A stretch of 64,000 bases of DNA, from the NCBI GenBank assembly GCA_041399205.1, contig JAWKTK010000020.1:62001-126000 (forward strand), read 5' to 3'. Shown piece by piece: positions 31,006 through 43,932 of the stretch. This DNA is from JAGQOZ01 sp041399205. GTDB lineage: Bacteria; Planctomycetota; Planctomycetia; Pirellulales; Pirellulaceae. The translations under genes and the position numbers were made by a program. Within the stretch, counting starts at the first letter, position 1. Every line of letters begins with the position of its first letter. Below the pieces are notes generated by a model. It had not been told where the DNA came from and made no database searches. It worked only from the letters and a program-made list of their open reading frames with translations.

Positions 31006-32121
31006 TTAGCGAATCAAAACCGCTCGCGAATAAACATATTCCGTTGCCGCCCGTTCCGTCTGCAGATATGCCCATGGCTGCGGCGCTGATTTGCACCATC
31101 GGGTACTTACTCTTTTTAGAACCAGTCAACTTCACACTTGTAATGCCCGACTCCACTTCAACCAGACGATGGTATAGTCGGCATTGTTTCCGGGCCCTTG
31201 CACTTGGCTAAAGATGGGAATGATCCTGGTTTCACCCACGATCGAGGCCAATTCGTCTTTAACGCCCGCGCTGATCCCCGTATCGCCGTTGAGTACTAGT
31301 TCTCCATTCGCATCAAACTCCAATGTGCCGCCCATGGCATTCATATCGACTGAAATACCCGTGATTGCAAACAACTGTCGTCGTTAACTGTGTTGCTGCC
31401 GCCAATGTCCACCGTTCCGCAGTTTCCGGGTGAACCGGTTCCTTGCGGATAAAGATTGACCTCCAGAGTGCCATCACTACCTACGCTGCTGATCGACTTG
31501 TTGTCGGGATTCAATGCCAATTATCGCTGCCGCTGCCCATAAAAGCTGAACCAGAATATTCGTCCAGTGCGAAGGCGAATATTCAGATTGCTGCCATCTT
31601 CCGGGATCTTGAAGCCGCGAATATCGCACCATGGCAGCCAAATCGCTGCAACGGTCATCGCTTTGCCGTCCGTGCCCCAGACTTCCGAAAGACTCGGATC
31701 TTGGATTTCAAATCACCGTCACGGCGAATTCGAGCTCGCACCGCATTGAATTTCGACGGATTGGAAGTGTCAAACGAAACCGGTGTCAAACTGAAGTTAT
31801 TGACGGTTCCAAATTCAACGTCTGTCTGGCCCAACGTCGTTGCTGCCTTGCAGATTTCGTTCACGGTGGCGTAATTCTGTGCCTCTTGTCGCGATGCCAG
31901 CATGGCTTGACTGGTAATTCCCGCCTGAGCACTACTGTCCCCTAGTTCCCAACAGGCAGCCAGTGCCGCCGCATCCGCGCTGCGCTGCAGTTCCACCTTG
32001 GCGTTGTGCAAGTAGCCAGGGTCGACCACTAATGCGGTAAACGACACAATCACAGATAAGTAAACAGGCCACTACCACAGGACATTTCCCCGACGGCGAT
32101 TTGTTTCTTGTGGTGAAACAT
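31006..32121 (-). pseudogene. TadG-like Flp pilus assembly protein (frameshifted)
   Basis: Near the N-terminus (ATG 32121) a split membrane segment VVVACLLIC / IVSFTALVVDPGYLHNAK continues into VELQRSADAAALAACWELGD, the TadG_N pattern. Further pieces: LTPVSFDTSNPSKFNAVRAR, TGISVDMNAMGGTLEFDANG, VKLTGSKKSKYPMVQ, and YVYSRAVLIR ending at 31006. About 370 residues when pieced together, as expected. Immediately upstream of the TadE-like gene. Many indels. Confidence 0.72.
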
Positions 32122-32156
32122 GATTCCGACCTTTCAATGAATTAACTTTCGACAAT

Positions 32157-32876
32157 TCAGTGCAAACAGTTCGACACGCAACTATTCAAATTATCGCTTG
32201 TCGTGCCTGTGTCAGAATTGGATTCACCGTCCTCTCCATCCGTCCAAGGATCGAGGTCCGAATCAATATCAATCGGAGCGTTCAGAACATAGACTTGTCC
32301 GTTATTCAGCGTCCATCGAATCTGTTGCAGCGTCAGCGGCTTCTCGGTTTCCGGAAAAACCAATGCCTGATTCAGTGATGGACGTACGAGGATCATAGTC
32401 GTTCAGACTGTTGTACCCTTGAGCAATCTGGATCTTCAAATATCCTTGACCGCCAAAACTGCTCCAGGTTTCGGAACTCCCGTCGCGTATTTCAAAGGTC
32501 AACTGCCCACTCTCCACACTCATGACTTGTTTCCAAGAAACCGTCTCTCCCACATGTAGCCATTTCGTCCGCGGCGGTCATCTTTTTCTGAATCTTCTCA
32601 TTCCATACCAACGTTGCACCTGCAAACCGCCTGGTTCAAAACTTAGTTCGGGACGCATGTTCACCGTAAAATGAAATAGTCATTCCAACGATCCGCCAGT
32701 TGGCGACATGGCCATGGTGATTTGCGGTGCATTGGCTTCCGGGTTAGGTGCCCACTTCAAGACTCAAGTTTCTTCGACTTTGACAACGCAGTTGTAGTGG
32801 TGATCATCAAAGAAGTCATCCCAAACGCCGTTGCGACACTCGACAACGCTACGAAAATAAGTGCAATTCTTGCCAT
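32157..32876 (-). pseudogene. Secreted protein of unknown function upstream of tadG (frameshifted)
   Basis: Starts MARIALIFVALSSVATAFGM (signal peptide, ATG 32876). Pieces in successive frames: FFDDHHYNCVVKVEET, WAPNPEANAPQITMAMSPTG, MRPELSFEPGGLQVQRWYG, VGETVSWKQVMSVESGQLTF, then TLQQIRWTLNNGQVYVLNAP and DIDSDLDPWTDGEDGESNSD near the stop at 32157. The acidic low-complexity end fits a secreted planctomycete protein. Function unknown. Confidence 0.6.
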
Positions 32877-33134
32877 TGGATTATTAGCTCCCAGATGCAT
32901 ACCACTGAGCCGTAAACAACCTCTAACGTAAAACGTACGCTGCAAACCGAACGGACGTTGACACGACTGAAAAACCTTGATTTGCGTTTAGGAACGTTCT
33001 TCTCCGACATAAAATCGCTTGCAACGATCGCGATACCCGTCTTGAACCACTCTTGAACACCTCTTGAAGGTGATGCGCAAAAGAAAGCACTCGATTTTCG
33101 AGTGCGGAAGAGAAAAAGACGACAGGTAAATTTT

Positions 33135-35191
33135 TCAGCGTCCGATGCGATTCGCCAGATCCTTGGCGTCGTAGATGTTGGTCAATGCTTCGACAAGTGC
33201 GGCCGCATACGCAGACCGCTCGACCTTGTTCGTCATACGAATAGAAAAAGTCGAACGTCAGCCCGTGAGCATCTTGCCATCAAAAATCACGCCCACCAAT
33301 TCTCGCGGCGATTGACCACCGGACTTCCCGAATTTCCGCCAATAATATCGGCCGTACAAACAAAGTTCAGCGGCGTGGCAAGTTGAATTTTTGTCTTTGT
33401 GCGTATGCCATGATTCCGGCAGTTATACAATCGCCTTCTGCGTCGTGTGCAGCTTCATGCTCGAAGGCACCGCCCATACTTGTCTGAAATGGAATCTCGA
33501 CGCCATCTTCTTGATAACCTCGCACAGCACCAAAAGCCAAACGCAAGGTGAAGGTTGCATCCGGATAATTCGTATCTCCTTGAATGGCGACACCTGCTTC
33601 CGTAATCCCGCCATACGCTTGGCGTTCCCGTTCGAAAGCTCTTCGCCCGGTTTCTCTTAATCGCCGATATTCTTCGTTTAGACTCAGCGCCAATTGAACC
33701 ATGGGATCGTTGCTGTTGGCCAATTCGCCCGCGTCTTGCCCGGCAATTTCTTGGCGAACCGGAATGTCCGCCAAACGAGTGCCGTTGATCAAGTCAGCTG
33801 CTCGATCACGAGGACTCTTGCCATCTAGAACGCTTTTGTGCGAATTCACTATCAGCGCCGCGTTCTTCCAAGAGCTGAGCGATCGCGTCGGCCAGCTTCA
33901 CGGTTTCCAAATCGGGATAGATGGGTGCCGAAGAATAGAGGTCTTGTTCGAGCGATTCACGAGCCGAATCGCGGAATTCGCGCAGCCGTTCATCGCTGGG
34001 CTTCTGGTCTTCTTGCAGCATCAAGACTAATGTTTCGGCAATTTCGTACAGTCGTGAAGATCGAGCAAAGCTGGCGTTTTGTTTCGGCAGTTCCGTATTG
34101 CGTTGTTGGATGTCGGCAACTTCGTCCCAGGCTTGCCGTAAGCGTTGCTGCGTTGGGCAAAGTGGCCACCTGATCCAATAAGTCTTGCTCTTGTTGTTGT
34201 TTGGCGTTCAGAAACGCGGGGTTCTGCAAACCCTGCAACATACCGGTGTACGCTTTCCTGGCGTTCTGGATACACCAAACAATTCATCTCTTGCTCGCCG
34301 CTTTTGCTCAGGACCTTCAAAACCATATTGCTGCAACAAAATTTCGCGTCGGCGCAGTGAATCCAAGACGTGCGGCAACCGAGTGTCTCGCAAGTATTTC
34401 AGAGCGGACACGGTAAAGATGTAACGAGTGCGTCCGAGTTTGCCGGAAACAAAGACAAGATCTCCATCGGCGACGCCTTCATTGGCGTAACGCAGGAAGT
34501 GAAAGTCGATCTTAGCTGGCTTGCCGTCTTCGTAAGCTCGAAACAGCATACATCCAAACAATACCGCGGATATTCAAGTTGTCTGCATCGCCACCAAGAA
34601 CGCCGCTTTGGTTTCTGGCCTTCAGCCAAACTGCCCGTCGGTGTATTTTTGTAGCGATACAAATGATATTTGGCGCGCCGAACAGCGTGATCACATCCGA
34701 ACGCAATCCCGTTTGTTCCAGCGATTCGGCTTCAATCTGAAGACCATCGCGGCGGCGTCTCGCTTTCGCGGCGTCCGCAGTGGATAAATTTGAATCGACC
34801 GCTTGGTTAACGCGATCGTGACGTCCTGAATAGACACCAGCTGGTTCAGTCCAAATCCGGGTGTCTTGAGTTCGTCTTGCCATGTTTGGCCAAAAAGCCG
34901 TTGACCATGTAATTGGCGTCGGGTGTCGAAAGCTTTTGCAGCGTGTCCGAAGCAACGTGATGATTTGTCAGCACCAAGCCATCGCTGGAAACAAACGACG
35001 CGGAACCGCCCGAATTAAATCGGACCGACGAGAGCATTAAGTGTTGAATCCAGTCTTCATTCGCTTGAAATTGATAGCGTTGAAGCTGGTCGACCGGAGA
35101 AGTTGATTAAATAGCCACATCCTTCATCGGCGCGAAGAGATGCGAAGCCAGACAATAGGAAGCACAAGCCGATGACACAACGCCGAACCAT
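33135..35191 (-). pseudogene. S46 family serine peptidase, dipeptidyl-peptidase 7/11-like (multiply frameshifted)
   Basis: Reading pieces from ATG 35191: signal peptide MVRRCVIGLCFLLSGFASLR, DEG-MWLFN, PVDQLQRYQFQANEDWIQHL, SGGSASFVSSDGLVLTNHHV (catalytic His region), DGDLVFVSGKLGRTRYIFTV, YGGITEAGVAIQGDTNYPDA, and TADIIGGNSGSPVVNRRGEL (catalytic Ser) to the stop at 33135 (AKDLANRIGR). About 686 codons overall, matching S46 peptidases of 700-720 residues, which are periplasmic exopeptidases. At least six indels. All catalytic blocks are preserved, which favours sequence error over decay. Confidence 0.83.
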
Positions 35192-35250
35192 AAATCTGCA
35201 CTTTCTGCGAATAGGGGAAATGGTGACCAAGGTCCAGCGAAGTGGTTTCG

Positions 35251-36775
35251 CTAACCGGCGGCCGATTCCGTCAAACGTTTAATCTGTTCCTGATCTTGGG
35301 CCGAAGGGAGGCCCCAGCCGTCTTCATAGCCAAAGCATGTTGCAGCACTTTTCGCTCCAAACGATTCGTCCAAGATATCAAAGTCTTTAGCCGTTACCAG
35401 CGCCGGATGTTCCACTCCGCACGCATGAGAAAGTTGAGTCAACTCCTTACGAAGTGTACTCACGTAGTTGGCAAGCCTTTCCGCCTTCAAATCCGGATGA
35501 AGTCCTTTGGTCAGCCATTTGTTCTGCGTGGCAACGCCGGCAGGGCAATGACCAGTGTGACAGCGTTGAGCTTGAATGCAGCCAATGGCCAGCATACCTT
35601 CTCGGCCTACGTTAATCGTATCGCAACCCAGCGCCATGGCAAACAATCCGCTCTCCGGAAAACCTAGCTTGCCGGATCCGATAAAGACGATTCGTTCATG
35701 GAGTCCTTGTCGCACAAACTCCGGATAGACTCGAGCAAACGCCAACTTAAATGGTAACGCCACGTGGTCTGAAAATGCCAGCGGAGCTGCAGCGGTGCCT
35801 CCTTCGCCACCGTCAATGGTAATAAAATCGACACTTCGTCCGCTCGACGCGATTTGCCCAGCCAAGTCTTGCCAGAATCTGGATTCGCCCACGGCTGACT
35901 TAATACCGATCGGCAAGCCAGAAAGATCGGCCAGTCGTTCCACAAAGTCCAGCAACTGATCGACGTTACTGAATTCCGCGTGCGAACTGGGACTGGCGCA
36001 GTCTTTTCCCACCGGGATGCCTCGGATTCTGGCAATCTGTGGCGTGACCTTGGCCGCAGGTAGCAGGCCACCCAAACCCGGTTTGGCTCCTTGAGAAAGT
36101 TTGACTTCGACGGCGCGAATGGAATTCGCTTGGACCACGTCGACGAATTTCTTTTCGTCAAATCGCCCCTGTTCGTTGCGGCAACCGAAGTATCCCGTTC
36201 CCAGCTGCCAAAATCAAATCACCGCCGTGTTGATGGTATTCGGAAACGCCTCCTTCGCCCGTGTTGTGCAAACAGTTGGCAGCATGGCAGCCTCGGTTAA
36301 TCGCTTCGACCGCCGCGCCGCTGAGCGAACCAAAGCTCATGGCTGATAGATTCACAATGGACGATGGCCGAAACGCATGCTTACGTTGGCGGTGTTGTCC
36401 CATCACCTTGGCGCAAGGCAACGGATGCTGACCGTTCGAAGTTACTTTGCTTAAAGGAAACGCGGCGTGCTTCAGAATCAAATAATTGGGCGACATTTCC
36501 AAGTCGTTGTCGGTCCCAAAGCCAAAGTAATTATTCTCTTTCTTGGATGACGCATAAACCCAGCGCCGCTGGTCTCGGCTGAACGGACGCTCTTCATCGT
36601 TGTTGGTGACAATGTATTGTCGCAGCTCGGGCCCGATGGCTTCCAGCCAATAGCGAAAATGTCCAATGATGGGAAAGTTATGAATGATGGCATGTTTTTT
36701 TTGCAAAATGTCAATCACCGCCCAACCGACTAAGACGGCGACAGTGCAAATCAACACGGTTTGCCAATTCAGCAT
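35251..36775 (-). CDS. FMN-binding glutamate synthase-like protein (one frameshift at about 36209)
   Basis: N-terminal part from ATG 36775: one membrane segment (WQTVLICTVAVLVGWAVIDI), FGFGTDNDLEMSPNYLILKH, VNLSAMSFGSLSGAA and HNTGEGGVSEYH. The second part: VEVKLSQGAKPGLGG, ITIDGGEGGTAAAPLAFSDH, and a cysteine cluster CIQAQRCHTGHCPAG for an iron-sulfur site. These are GltB central/FMN-domain motifs. The halves join as GGDLI-WQLGTGYFGC if one T is removed from a T4 run near 36209. This stand-alone family lacks the amidotransferase domain of true GOGAT. Confidence 0.87.
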
Positions 36776-36986
36776 CTTCGTTCACCTCCAGTTTCAGAAA
36801 CCGAACAATGTAACGTAATTCAAACGGTTCGACTATTCGGACCATCGAGTCAGCCTGCACGAACGCATGGGATTCGGTATAATCCGGCGTTGGACTGGTT
36901 CAAACGATGTCGGTGCTTCGCTCCAGTCCGCCTTCCCACCTCACTGCTGCTTGCCAGCTCCTGCCGCTTTTTCGAAATACCTTCCT

Positions 36987-39736
36987 ATGCTTGATCCTGG
37001 TTCTGCTTGCCGATGCATCATCGGTTTGTTGGTTGTTTTGACCCGTTGCTCAGTCGCTTACTGCGAAGCGTACGATCCCGATCGCTTTGAAGTCACCGTG
37101 CTCCAGACCGGCCTTGTGCGGCCCATGGAATTGGACGTCGCCGATGACGGAACCGTCTTTTGGATCGAACTCGATGGCCGACTCCGTTGTTTACCACTCA
37201 ATGCCACGGAACCAAAACGTTGGCCGAATTGAACGTCACTACCGAACAAAAATGGCTTAATTGGTTTGGCCTTAGATCCCCACTTTGCACTTAAAACGGT
37301 TTTGTGTTCCTGCAATATTCTCCGCCTGACTTTTCCGGACAACACATCAGTCGCTTTCACCTGAACGGCAACCGATTGGATCTTGATTCGGAAAAGCTGC
37401 TGCTCAAGTATGAAGAACAACGCCGCGAATGCTGTCATCACGCTGGATCGCTGGAATTCGGTCCCAATGGACTATTGTTCGTCAGCACTGGCGACAACAC
37501 GCATCCCGGAGGCGATTCGCAAGGATACGCGCCGATTGACGAACGCCCTGACCAAGAACCGTACGATGCGCAAAAGTCGGCATCCAATTCGCAAAGCTAC
37601 AACGGAAAAGTATTGCGAATCAAACCGCTGCCGGATGGTTCGTATCAAATCCCCGCCGGCAATCTGTTTTCGAATCCAGACCAAGGCCGACCGGAAATCT
37701 ACGTCATGGGATGTCGCAACCCTTGGCGCATCAGCGTGGATGCCGTTACGGGGCATCTGTACTGGGGTGACGTGGGGCCCGACGCGGGCGGCGATGGACC
37801 ACGAGGCTCGCGCGGATACGACGAAATCAATCAAGCTCGGCAAGCCGGCAATTTTGGCTGGCCCTACTTCATTGGCAACAATCGACCGTATCATGATGTC
37901 GACTTTGCCACGGGCGATATTGGTCCCGAGTTTGATCCTGCGAAGCCAGAAAATCATTCACCCAACAACACGGGAATTTCGCTGTTGCCTCCCGCTGTGC
38001 CGGCGTTCATCTATTATCCCTACGCGGATTCGCCTGAATTTCCCGAGCCTGGGTAGCGGAGGTCGTACGGCGTGCGCGGGGCCAGTCTATTATTTTGACC
38101 AAGCGAACACATCCGCCACACGTTTCCGTCGCACTTCCATCGAACTTTGTTCATTTACGAATGGACTCGGCACTGGATCCAAGCGGTCCATCTGGACGAA
38201 CAATATCAGGTCGATTCGATCGAGCGTTTCTTGCCGAATCACGCGTTCGCTCGTCCCATCGACATGGTCTTTGGTCGCAACGGATCGTTGTATGTGCTGG
38301 AGTACGGCGATACTTGGGGCGTCAACCAGAACGCACGCTTGGTGCGAATCGACTACATTCGCGGTAATCGTTCGCCGGTGGCCCAAGCGTCCGCCACAAA
38401 CAACATTGGTCGCCATCCGTTGACGGTGGCGTTCTCCAGTGCAGGATCATTCGATCCAGACCGAGACGACGTACTGGAATACCGCTGGACGTCTTTCCGG
38501 TCCACAGACTCGTCCGATCAATCGAACGGAACGGATAAGTCGTCCGTGAATTCGTACGCACGCCAAGTCATTTCTGATCAAGCAAACCCGACGGTAACCT
38601 TTGATCAGCCGGGCGTGTACAACGTGGAATTGACCGTGACCGATTCGCACGGAGCGTCACGATCGTCAACCGTTCCAGTGTTGGTTGGAAATTCGCCGCC
38701 AAAGTTGACATTTGCCTACCCGCAAGACGGCGATTTCTTTCCGCCAACCGGATCGATTGACTATCAATTGCAGGTTACGGACCAAGAAGATGGTTCCAAT
38801 GACGAAGCTGCCGTCCAGCAATTCGATTTGGAATTCATCGCCTCGGAAGCCGTTAACCGCACGACAACCAATATCCGTTTACTGAGCGGCCCGATACAAG
38901 CGGACGACGCCGACCAGAGGTCACCTGGATTGCAATTGATGAAAGCCAGCGATTGCTTTAACTGCCACGCCGTCCAGCAGAAACGAGTAGGTCCGCCGTT
39001 GCTGGAGGTGGCCAACAAGTATCGCCATCAACCAGACGCGTTGGCAAGATCGGTGGAACAGTTCGTTTGGGGTCGACCGGTGTTTGGGGCAAAGTGCCGA
39101 TGATACCTCACGCTCAACATACCGACGACGAAATCCAAGAAATGGTGCGTTGGGTCTATTCATTGGAGCCCGATTCGGCGGTGATTGTGTCACCCGGATT
39201 TGTCAATTCAGTAGATATTGGCACACCGAAAAAAACGATCAGCCACATTCAATTGGTGGCGAACTATCAAGACGGCGGTTCGCGCTGGGCACCACCGATC
39301 GATGTCAGCCAAAGCGTAACGCTGCGAAACCCAAGCTGGAAGCCGAATTTGCCGATGAAATACCTGGGCCGATGTTGTTAGACAGCCAAGCGGCCAGTAA
39401 CGCAGAATTCGCGGGTGCCATCAATCACGGACATTACCTGCGATTTGCTGCGTTAAACTTTGCGGCCATTGAAAGCATGGAACTGCACGTCGCATCAGCC
39501 GGCGCAGGTGGTTCTATCCAACTGCGGATTGATGCCGTGGACGAGCCAGTCGTTGGTTCGACGAAATCAACGTGAATGGCCATTGGGAAGAATTTTATTC
39601 GCTGAAAGTGCCCATCTCGCCGACAATCGGAACGCACGACGTTTTGTCGTGTTCGCGCATCCACGCGGAGCTGATGAATCTGGATCGAATCGACTGTAAA
39701 CTGAAAGAAGTTGACCACCCACAACACGGTGAATAA
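36987..39736 (+). pseudogene. PQQ-type glucose/sorbosone dehydrogenase + PKD + cytochrome c + carbohydrate-binding module (frameshifted)
   Basis: From ATG 36987: signal peptide, FEVTVLQTGLVRPMELDVAD, HHAGSLEFGPNGLLFVSTGD, EIYVMGCRNPWRISVDAVTG and RGYDEINQARQAGNFGWPYF (beta-propeller dehydrogenase), then a PKD domain (LTVAFSSAGSFDPDRDDVLE ... YNVELTVTDSHG), then a cytochrome c (CFNCHAVQQKRVGPPLLEVA, with a distal Met in GKVPMIPH), then a CBM6-like end (FVVFAHPRGADE, LMNLDRID). Frame changes occur near 37230, 37300, 38060, 39080, 39330, 39560 and 39670. Together about 915 codons, encoding an exported sugar oxidase that passes electrons to its own haem. Confidence 0.85.
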
Positions 39737-39800
39737 CGTACGTGCCATGCAGGCGTTGTTTCGGCTGCTGAAAATTGACCTAAACCTCAAGGAGCTATTG

Positions 39801-41248
<1,448 letters not shown>

Positions 41249-41287
41249 CGCGAATCGCACCATCCGTGTCTTGTTCGCATACATTCC

Positions 41288-41335
41288 AACCACAAGCTCG
41301 TTCATTTCGTCCGAACCAGCTTGTGGTTTCTTTGA
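41288..41335. terminator. Terminator after the oxidoreductase gene
   Basis: Perfect 11-bp inverted repeat AACCACAAGCT / AGCTTGTGGTT with a 19-base loop, followed by TCTTT. Confidence 0.75.
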
Positions 41336-41429
41336 CCATCACAGGCAGATTCCTAGATGGACAGCGCCCTTGATTGGTTCGTATTTTCGCCTTCAGGTGG
41401 AAGAGGTCTCTCAGTGCCAATTTCCGCCT

Positions 41430-41680
41430 GAAGCCAGGACTATGAACGACTTGCGGCAGCGAAAACAATGTGGCGCTGTCCAACTAGCTTCGCGTCGCGG
41501 TAACATGCTGCCACCAGCCACCGCGATATCAGAAGGGGCCTGCGTTTCATACCCATTTGCGTCGGCCGCCACCGGCGTAGCCGCTTGGAACGAACCAGAT
41601 TCGACACTCGGCGTTCCCGTTAGGCAAACCGCAAAACAAACCCAACGTAACGAATACCAACAACCACAGAAGGTTCCGTG
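41430..41680 (-). pseudogene. Hint-toxin backbone fragment A (N-terminal part only)
   Basis: Translation includes GTPSVESGSFQAATPVAADA and NGYETQAPSDIAVAGG, which match the start of the complete protein at 43933-45060 (IPSVESGSLQAIRSVSPEAA, RYETQAFSDISVGQ). Similarity begins at the hydrophobic segment (nucleotides TGGTTGTTGGTATTCGT) and stops before the Hint core. Frame is broken. A dead remnant or recombination substrate. Confidence 0.65.
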
Positions 41681-41693
41681 AGTCCACAGTTTC

Positions 41694-41942
41694 TCAGCGT
41701 GTCGTACTTTTATTGGTAATCGTGTTCGCCCAATCGTACCCTGATGTTGCTGGCGGCAGCGGTCGGCTTTCGGCTTCATACAGCTTGACCGTTTCTTCGA
41801 CGATCTGGCAGAGCTCGGCGAAGACAGACTTTTCATCGTGCCCATGGCAGCCACCGTATAAGAGGCCAGGACAACTGCCGACAAAGCACTGATCGGCGTC
41901 AGACCATTCGACTATTTTTACGTATCTAGCGGCTGTATTCAT
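41694..41942 (-). CDS. hicB: HicB-type antitoxin
   Basis: 82 residues from ATG 41942, with AGGAG about nine bases upstream. The fold signature is clear: YVKIVEWSDADQCFVGSCPG, then GHDEKSVFAELCQIVEETVK and the terminal PLPPATSG. HicB proteins neutralise HicA mRNA interferases and repress their own operon; this one lacks a long DNA-binding C-terminus, so it is the short form. The start overlaps the end of hicA (TCATGA). Confidence 0.87.
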   Translation of the reverse strand: MNTAARYVKIVEWSDADQCFVGSCPGLLYGGCHGHDEKSVFAELCQIVEETVKLYEAESRPLPPATSGYDWANTITNKSTTR

Positions 41943-42133
41943 GACTTGGACTCCTCGATTGCCTTGCTTACGGCTGTTCCTGGTACTTCTTCGCGTCGTC
42001 ACCAGCTTCTCCCGAAATGGTAGCCGGTTTCGCAACTTTCGGATGGACAAAGTTCCGATGGCTTCCCGTTCCCCGCGATCCTCGTAGCCTGCTGCTCCAA
42101 ATCAGCGATGAGTTCACGAATCTTCCTTGGCAC
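41939..42133 (-). CDS. hicA: HicA-type mRNA interferase toxin (frameshifted as read)
   Basis: GTG start at 42133 with AAGGAA upstream. Pieces in successive frames: VPRKIRELIADLEQQ, GYEDRGERG, then GSHRNFVHPKVAKPATISGE containing the catalytic histidine, GDDAKKYQEQ, and AVSKAIEESKS with a stop overlapping hicB. The total of about 64 residues is normal for HicA. Two or three indels interrupt it; if real, the toxin is dead and only the antitoxin is made. Confidence 0.8.
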
Positions 42134-42206
42134 GACAAATTCCTTACAAGAAATCAGGGCTGTTTTTATCGTAACCTCCACCGGACCCTAAATCAGCCAT
42201 CACGGC

Positions 42207-42690
42207 CGTCGATCACGTCGGCCGAAGAATCACACAAACTTGCCCGTGACTACTCGATGCCGTTCGCTCGGTTTCACAGCGATCGCCGGACACGCTTCCA
42301 CCGACAACACCGTCCGCGTCACCCACCGCACCCATTTCGGCCAAGTTCAAATGGATGGTTCGCCCTGGCGAAGCCTGCAATGTCCACCCACTCCATGGGC
42401 CGCAGCAGCTGCGAATCGAGCCAGCTGCCGTCTGACTTGGCCATTTTGCAGGCGAACCAATCGCCACTTTGTCCGGCTGAATGTCCGTCGAACGCTCGGT
42501 CCGCCGCCTCAAGCTCACAGGTTTTCCGCCAGCACCCACTGGCCCACCGAGATATCAGAAATGGCCTGCGTTTCATACCGAGCGGCCTCGGACGCCACCG
42601 ACTTAATCGCCTGGAGCGAACCAGATTCGACACTCGGCGTTCCCGTCAACCGAAACGCAATACCCAACGCGACGAATACCAACAACCACG
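42207..42690 (-). pseudogene. Hint-toxin backbone fragment B (N-terminal to mid part)
   Basis: Matches the complete protein at 43933-45060 from the membrane segment (WLLVFVALGIAFRLT) through ELEAADRAFD and MAKSDGSWLDSQLLRPMEWV to the ADVID block, where similarity stops near 42207. Frames are broken several times. The Hint C-terminus and toxic tip are missing, so it is complementary to the C-terminal fragment at 47818-48778. Confidence 0.75.
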
Positions 42691-42873
42691 TCGAGTTACT
42701 TGAGGCTCAAGAACTGGACCCCCGTTTTTTCCTCATCTTTCCAGCACCAGCCACTTCAATCGTTCTGCCGATTCCACCGTAGGGAAGAGCCAATCCGACG
42801 GATCCCGTTTTGCCGACTCTGTCAGACTTGTCATTCCCGCCTGAGACTGGCGAAACCACAACTCGCGTGGGAG

Positions 42874-43171
42874 TCAGCCATCCATTCTGATTCGACAATG
42901 CCAAACACCAACTGCATCAAAGGGTGTTTCGAGCTGTCGCGTAATCAACTCTCGAGAAGATCTAGAACGATTGCACAGGGCAACCACGCTGCATGTCCGC
43001 GTTCACGATCGCAGCCATGAATCGACCGTCACCGCTGCCCAATGAGCCGTGCCGATATAGTCCACGGAAAGAGACGACGAGAATGTCAATCTGTTCGGAG
43101 TTGTCTGACCAAAGTGTGTAGTCGTAGCTCAATTCCGACAGTGCCGACAGTGTTACACGGGTCTTCTGCAT
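42874..43171 (-). pseudogene. Candidate immunity gene for orphan tip 3 (frameshifted)
   Basis: ATG 43171 lies three bases after the restored stop of the nucleotidyltransferase tip. Reads MQKTRVTLSALSELSYDYTL, then DILVVSFRGLYRHGSLGSGD and GRFMAAIVNADMQRG; the main frame ends at 42962, while LITRQLETPFDAVGVWHCRI in another frame ends at 42874. Assignment as immunity is by position behind a toxin tip. Confidence 0.5.
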
Positions 43172-43173
43172 GA

Positions 43174-43535
43174 CTACCCACCGGGGAAAAAATAATGTGA
43201 GTGAACTTCGGGTCAAAAGCTTCCTGTGGGATGAGATCGAATCCGGGTTTCGGACCGAACTCGCCGTCATATCTAGGGCCACGCGGGAGGTAGCGCCCCA
43301 CTTTACTTCGGATCTTTGCCTTACCGCCGCGGATGATGTAGTCATAGTCACTCAAACCATGAATGTTGCCACGAGCACGACTCCCGGTGACAATCACTTC
43401 GACGTTGTACTTGTCGGCAAACGCTTGGATCTGCTGCCGCTGCAGGGGAGAAATCCGTTCCAGAGTAGCCTTCCAGAAGTCGCCAGCATTATCGACTCCG
43501 TCCACAAGCCGTGGCCCCTTTGGGGCATTAAGTTG
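43174..43535 (-). CDS. Orphan toxin tip 3: nucleotidyltransferase-like C-terminal domain without backbone
   Basis: Begins at the cassette junction (LNAPKGPRLVDGVDNAGDFW; nucleotides GCCCCA) with no backbone or promoter. The core EVIVTGSRARGNIHGLSDYD has the GS...DxD pattern of polymerase-beta-type nucleotidyltransferases. As sequenced the frame runs on to 43086, but one extra T in the T6 run near 43193 gives FTHIIFFPGG and a stop at 43174, just before the next ATG. It lies eight bases after the preceding immunity gene, typical of displaced polymorphic-toxin tips. Tip class is my inference from the motif. Confidence 0.68.
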
Positions 43536-43542
43536 TCAAGGT

Positions 43543-43911
43543 TTACACTGGAACCTCCGTTTCTCGCGGTTGGCGCAGCGTATCCGGCGAAACGTCCCAG
43601 ATGCGCAATACGTTGAGCACATCAGCTTCAGTTGCGACGTAGATGCTCTGTAATCCGACTAGGTCTTCATTTGAACAGTGTCGGTCATTTTCAATGATCG
43701 ATGAATCCACGCGAAACCGCATCAATCGATAGACGATTCGATTGCCAGCCAAGTACGGGAAACGGCCTTCGAAGCCAATCATCTGATCCGTAGGACATCG
43801 AAAGACGGTCGCAAATTCGCGAAATCCGTCGATAGGACACTCAACTTCGACCGCTGCTTGGCCAATTGTCGTAAGTATTTCTGAGAGTGTTGTGGGGATT
43901 GTCGTAGTCAT
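43543..43911 (-). CDS. Candidate immunity protein for the complete Hint toxin
   Basis: 122 residues, beginning MTTTIPTTLSEILTTIGQAA, starting 21 bases after the toxin stop. No recognised domain; acidic and without signal peptide, so cytoplasmic. Called immunity on position and size only. Confidence 0.6.
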   Translation of the reverse strand: MTTTIPTTLSEILTTIGQAAVEVECPIDGFREFATVFRCPTDQMIGFEGRFPYLAGNRIVYRLMRFRVDSSIIENDRHCSNEDLVGLQSIYVATEADVLNVLRIWDVSPDTLRQPRETEVPV

Positions 43912-43932
43912 ACTTCGATTCCTGCTTGAACA

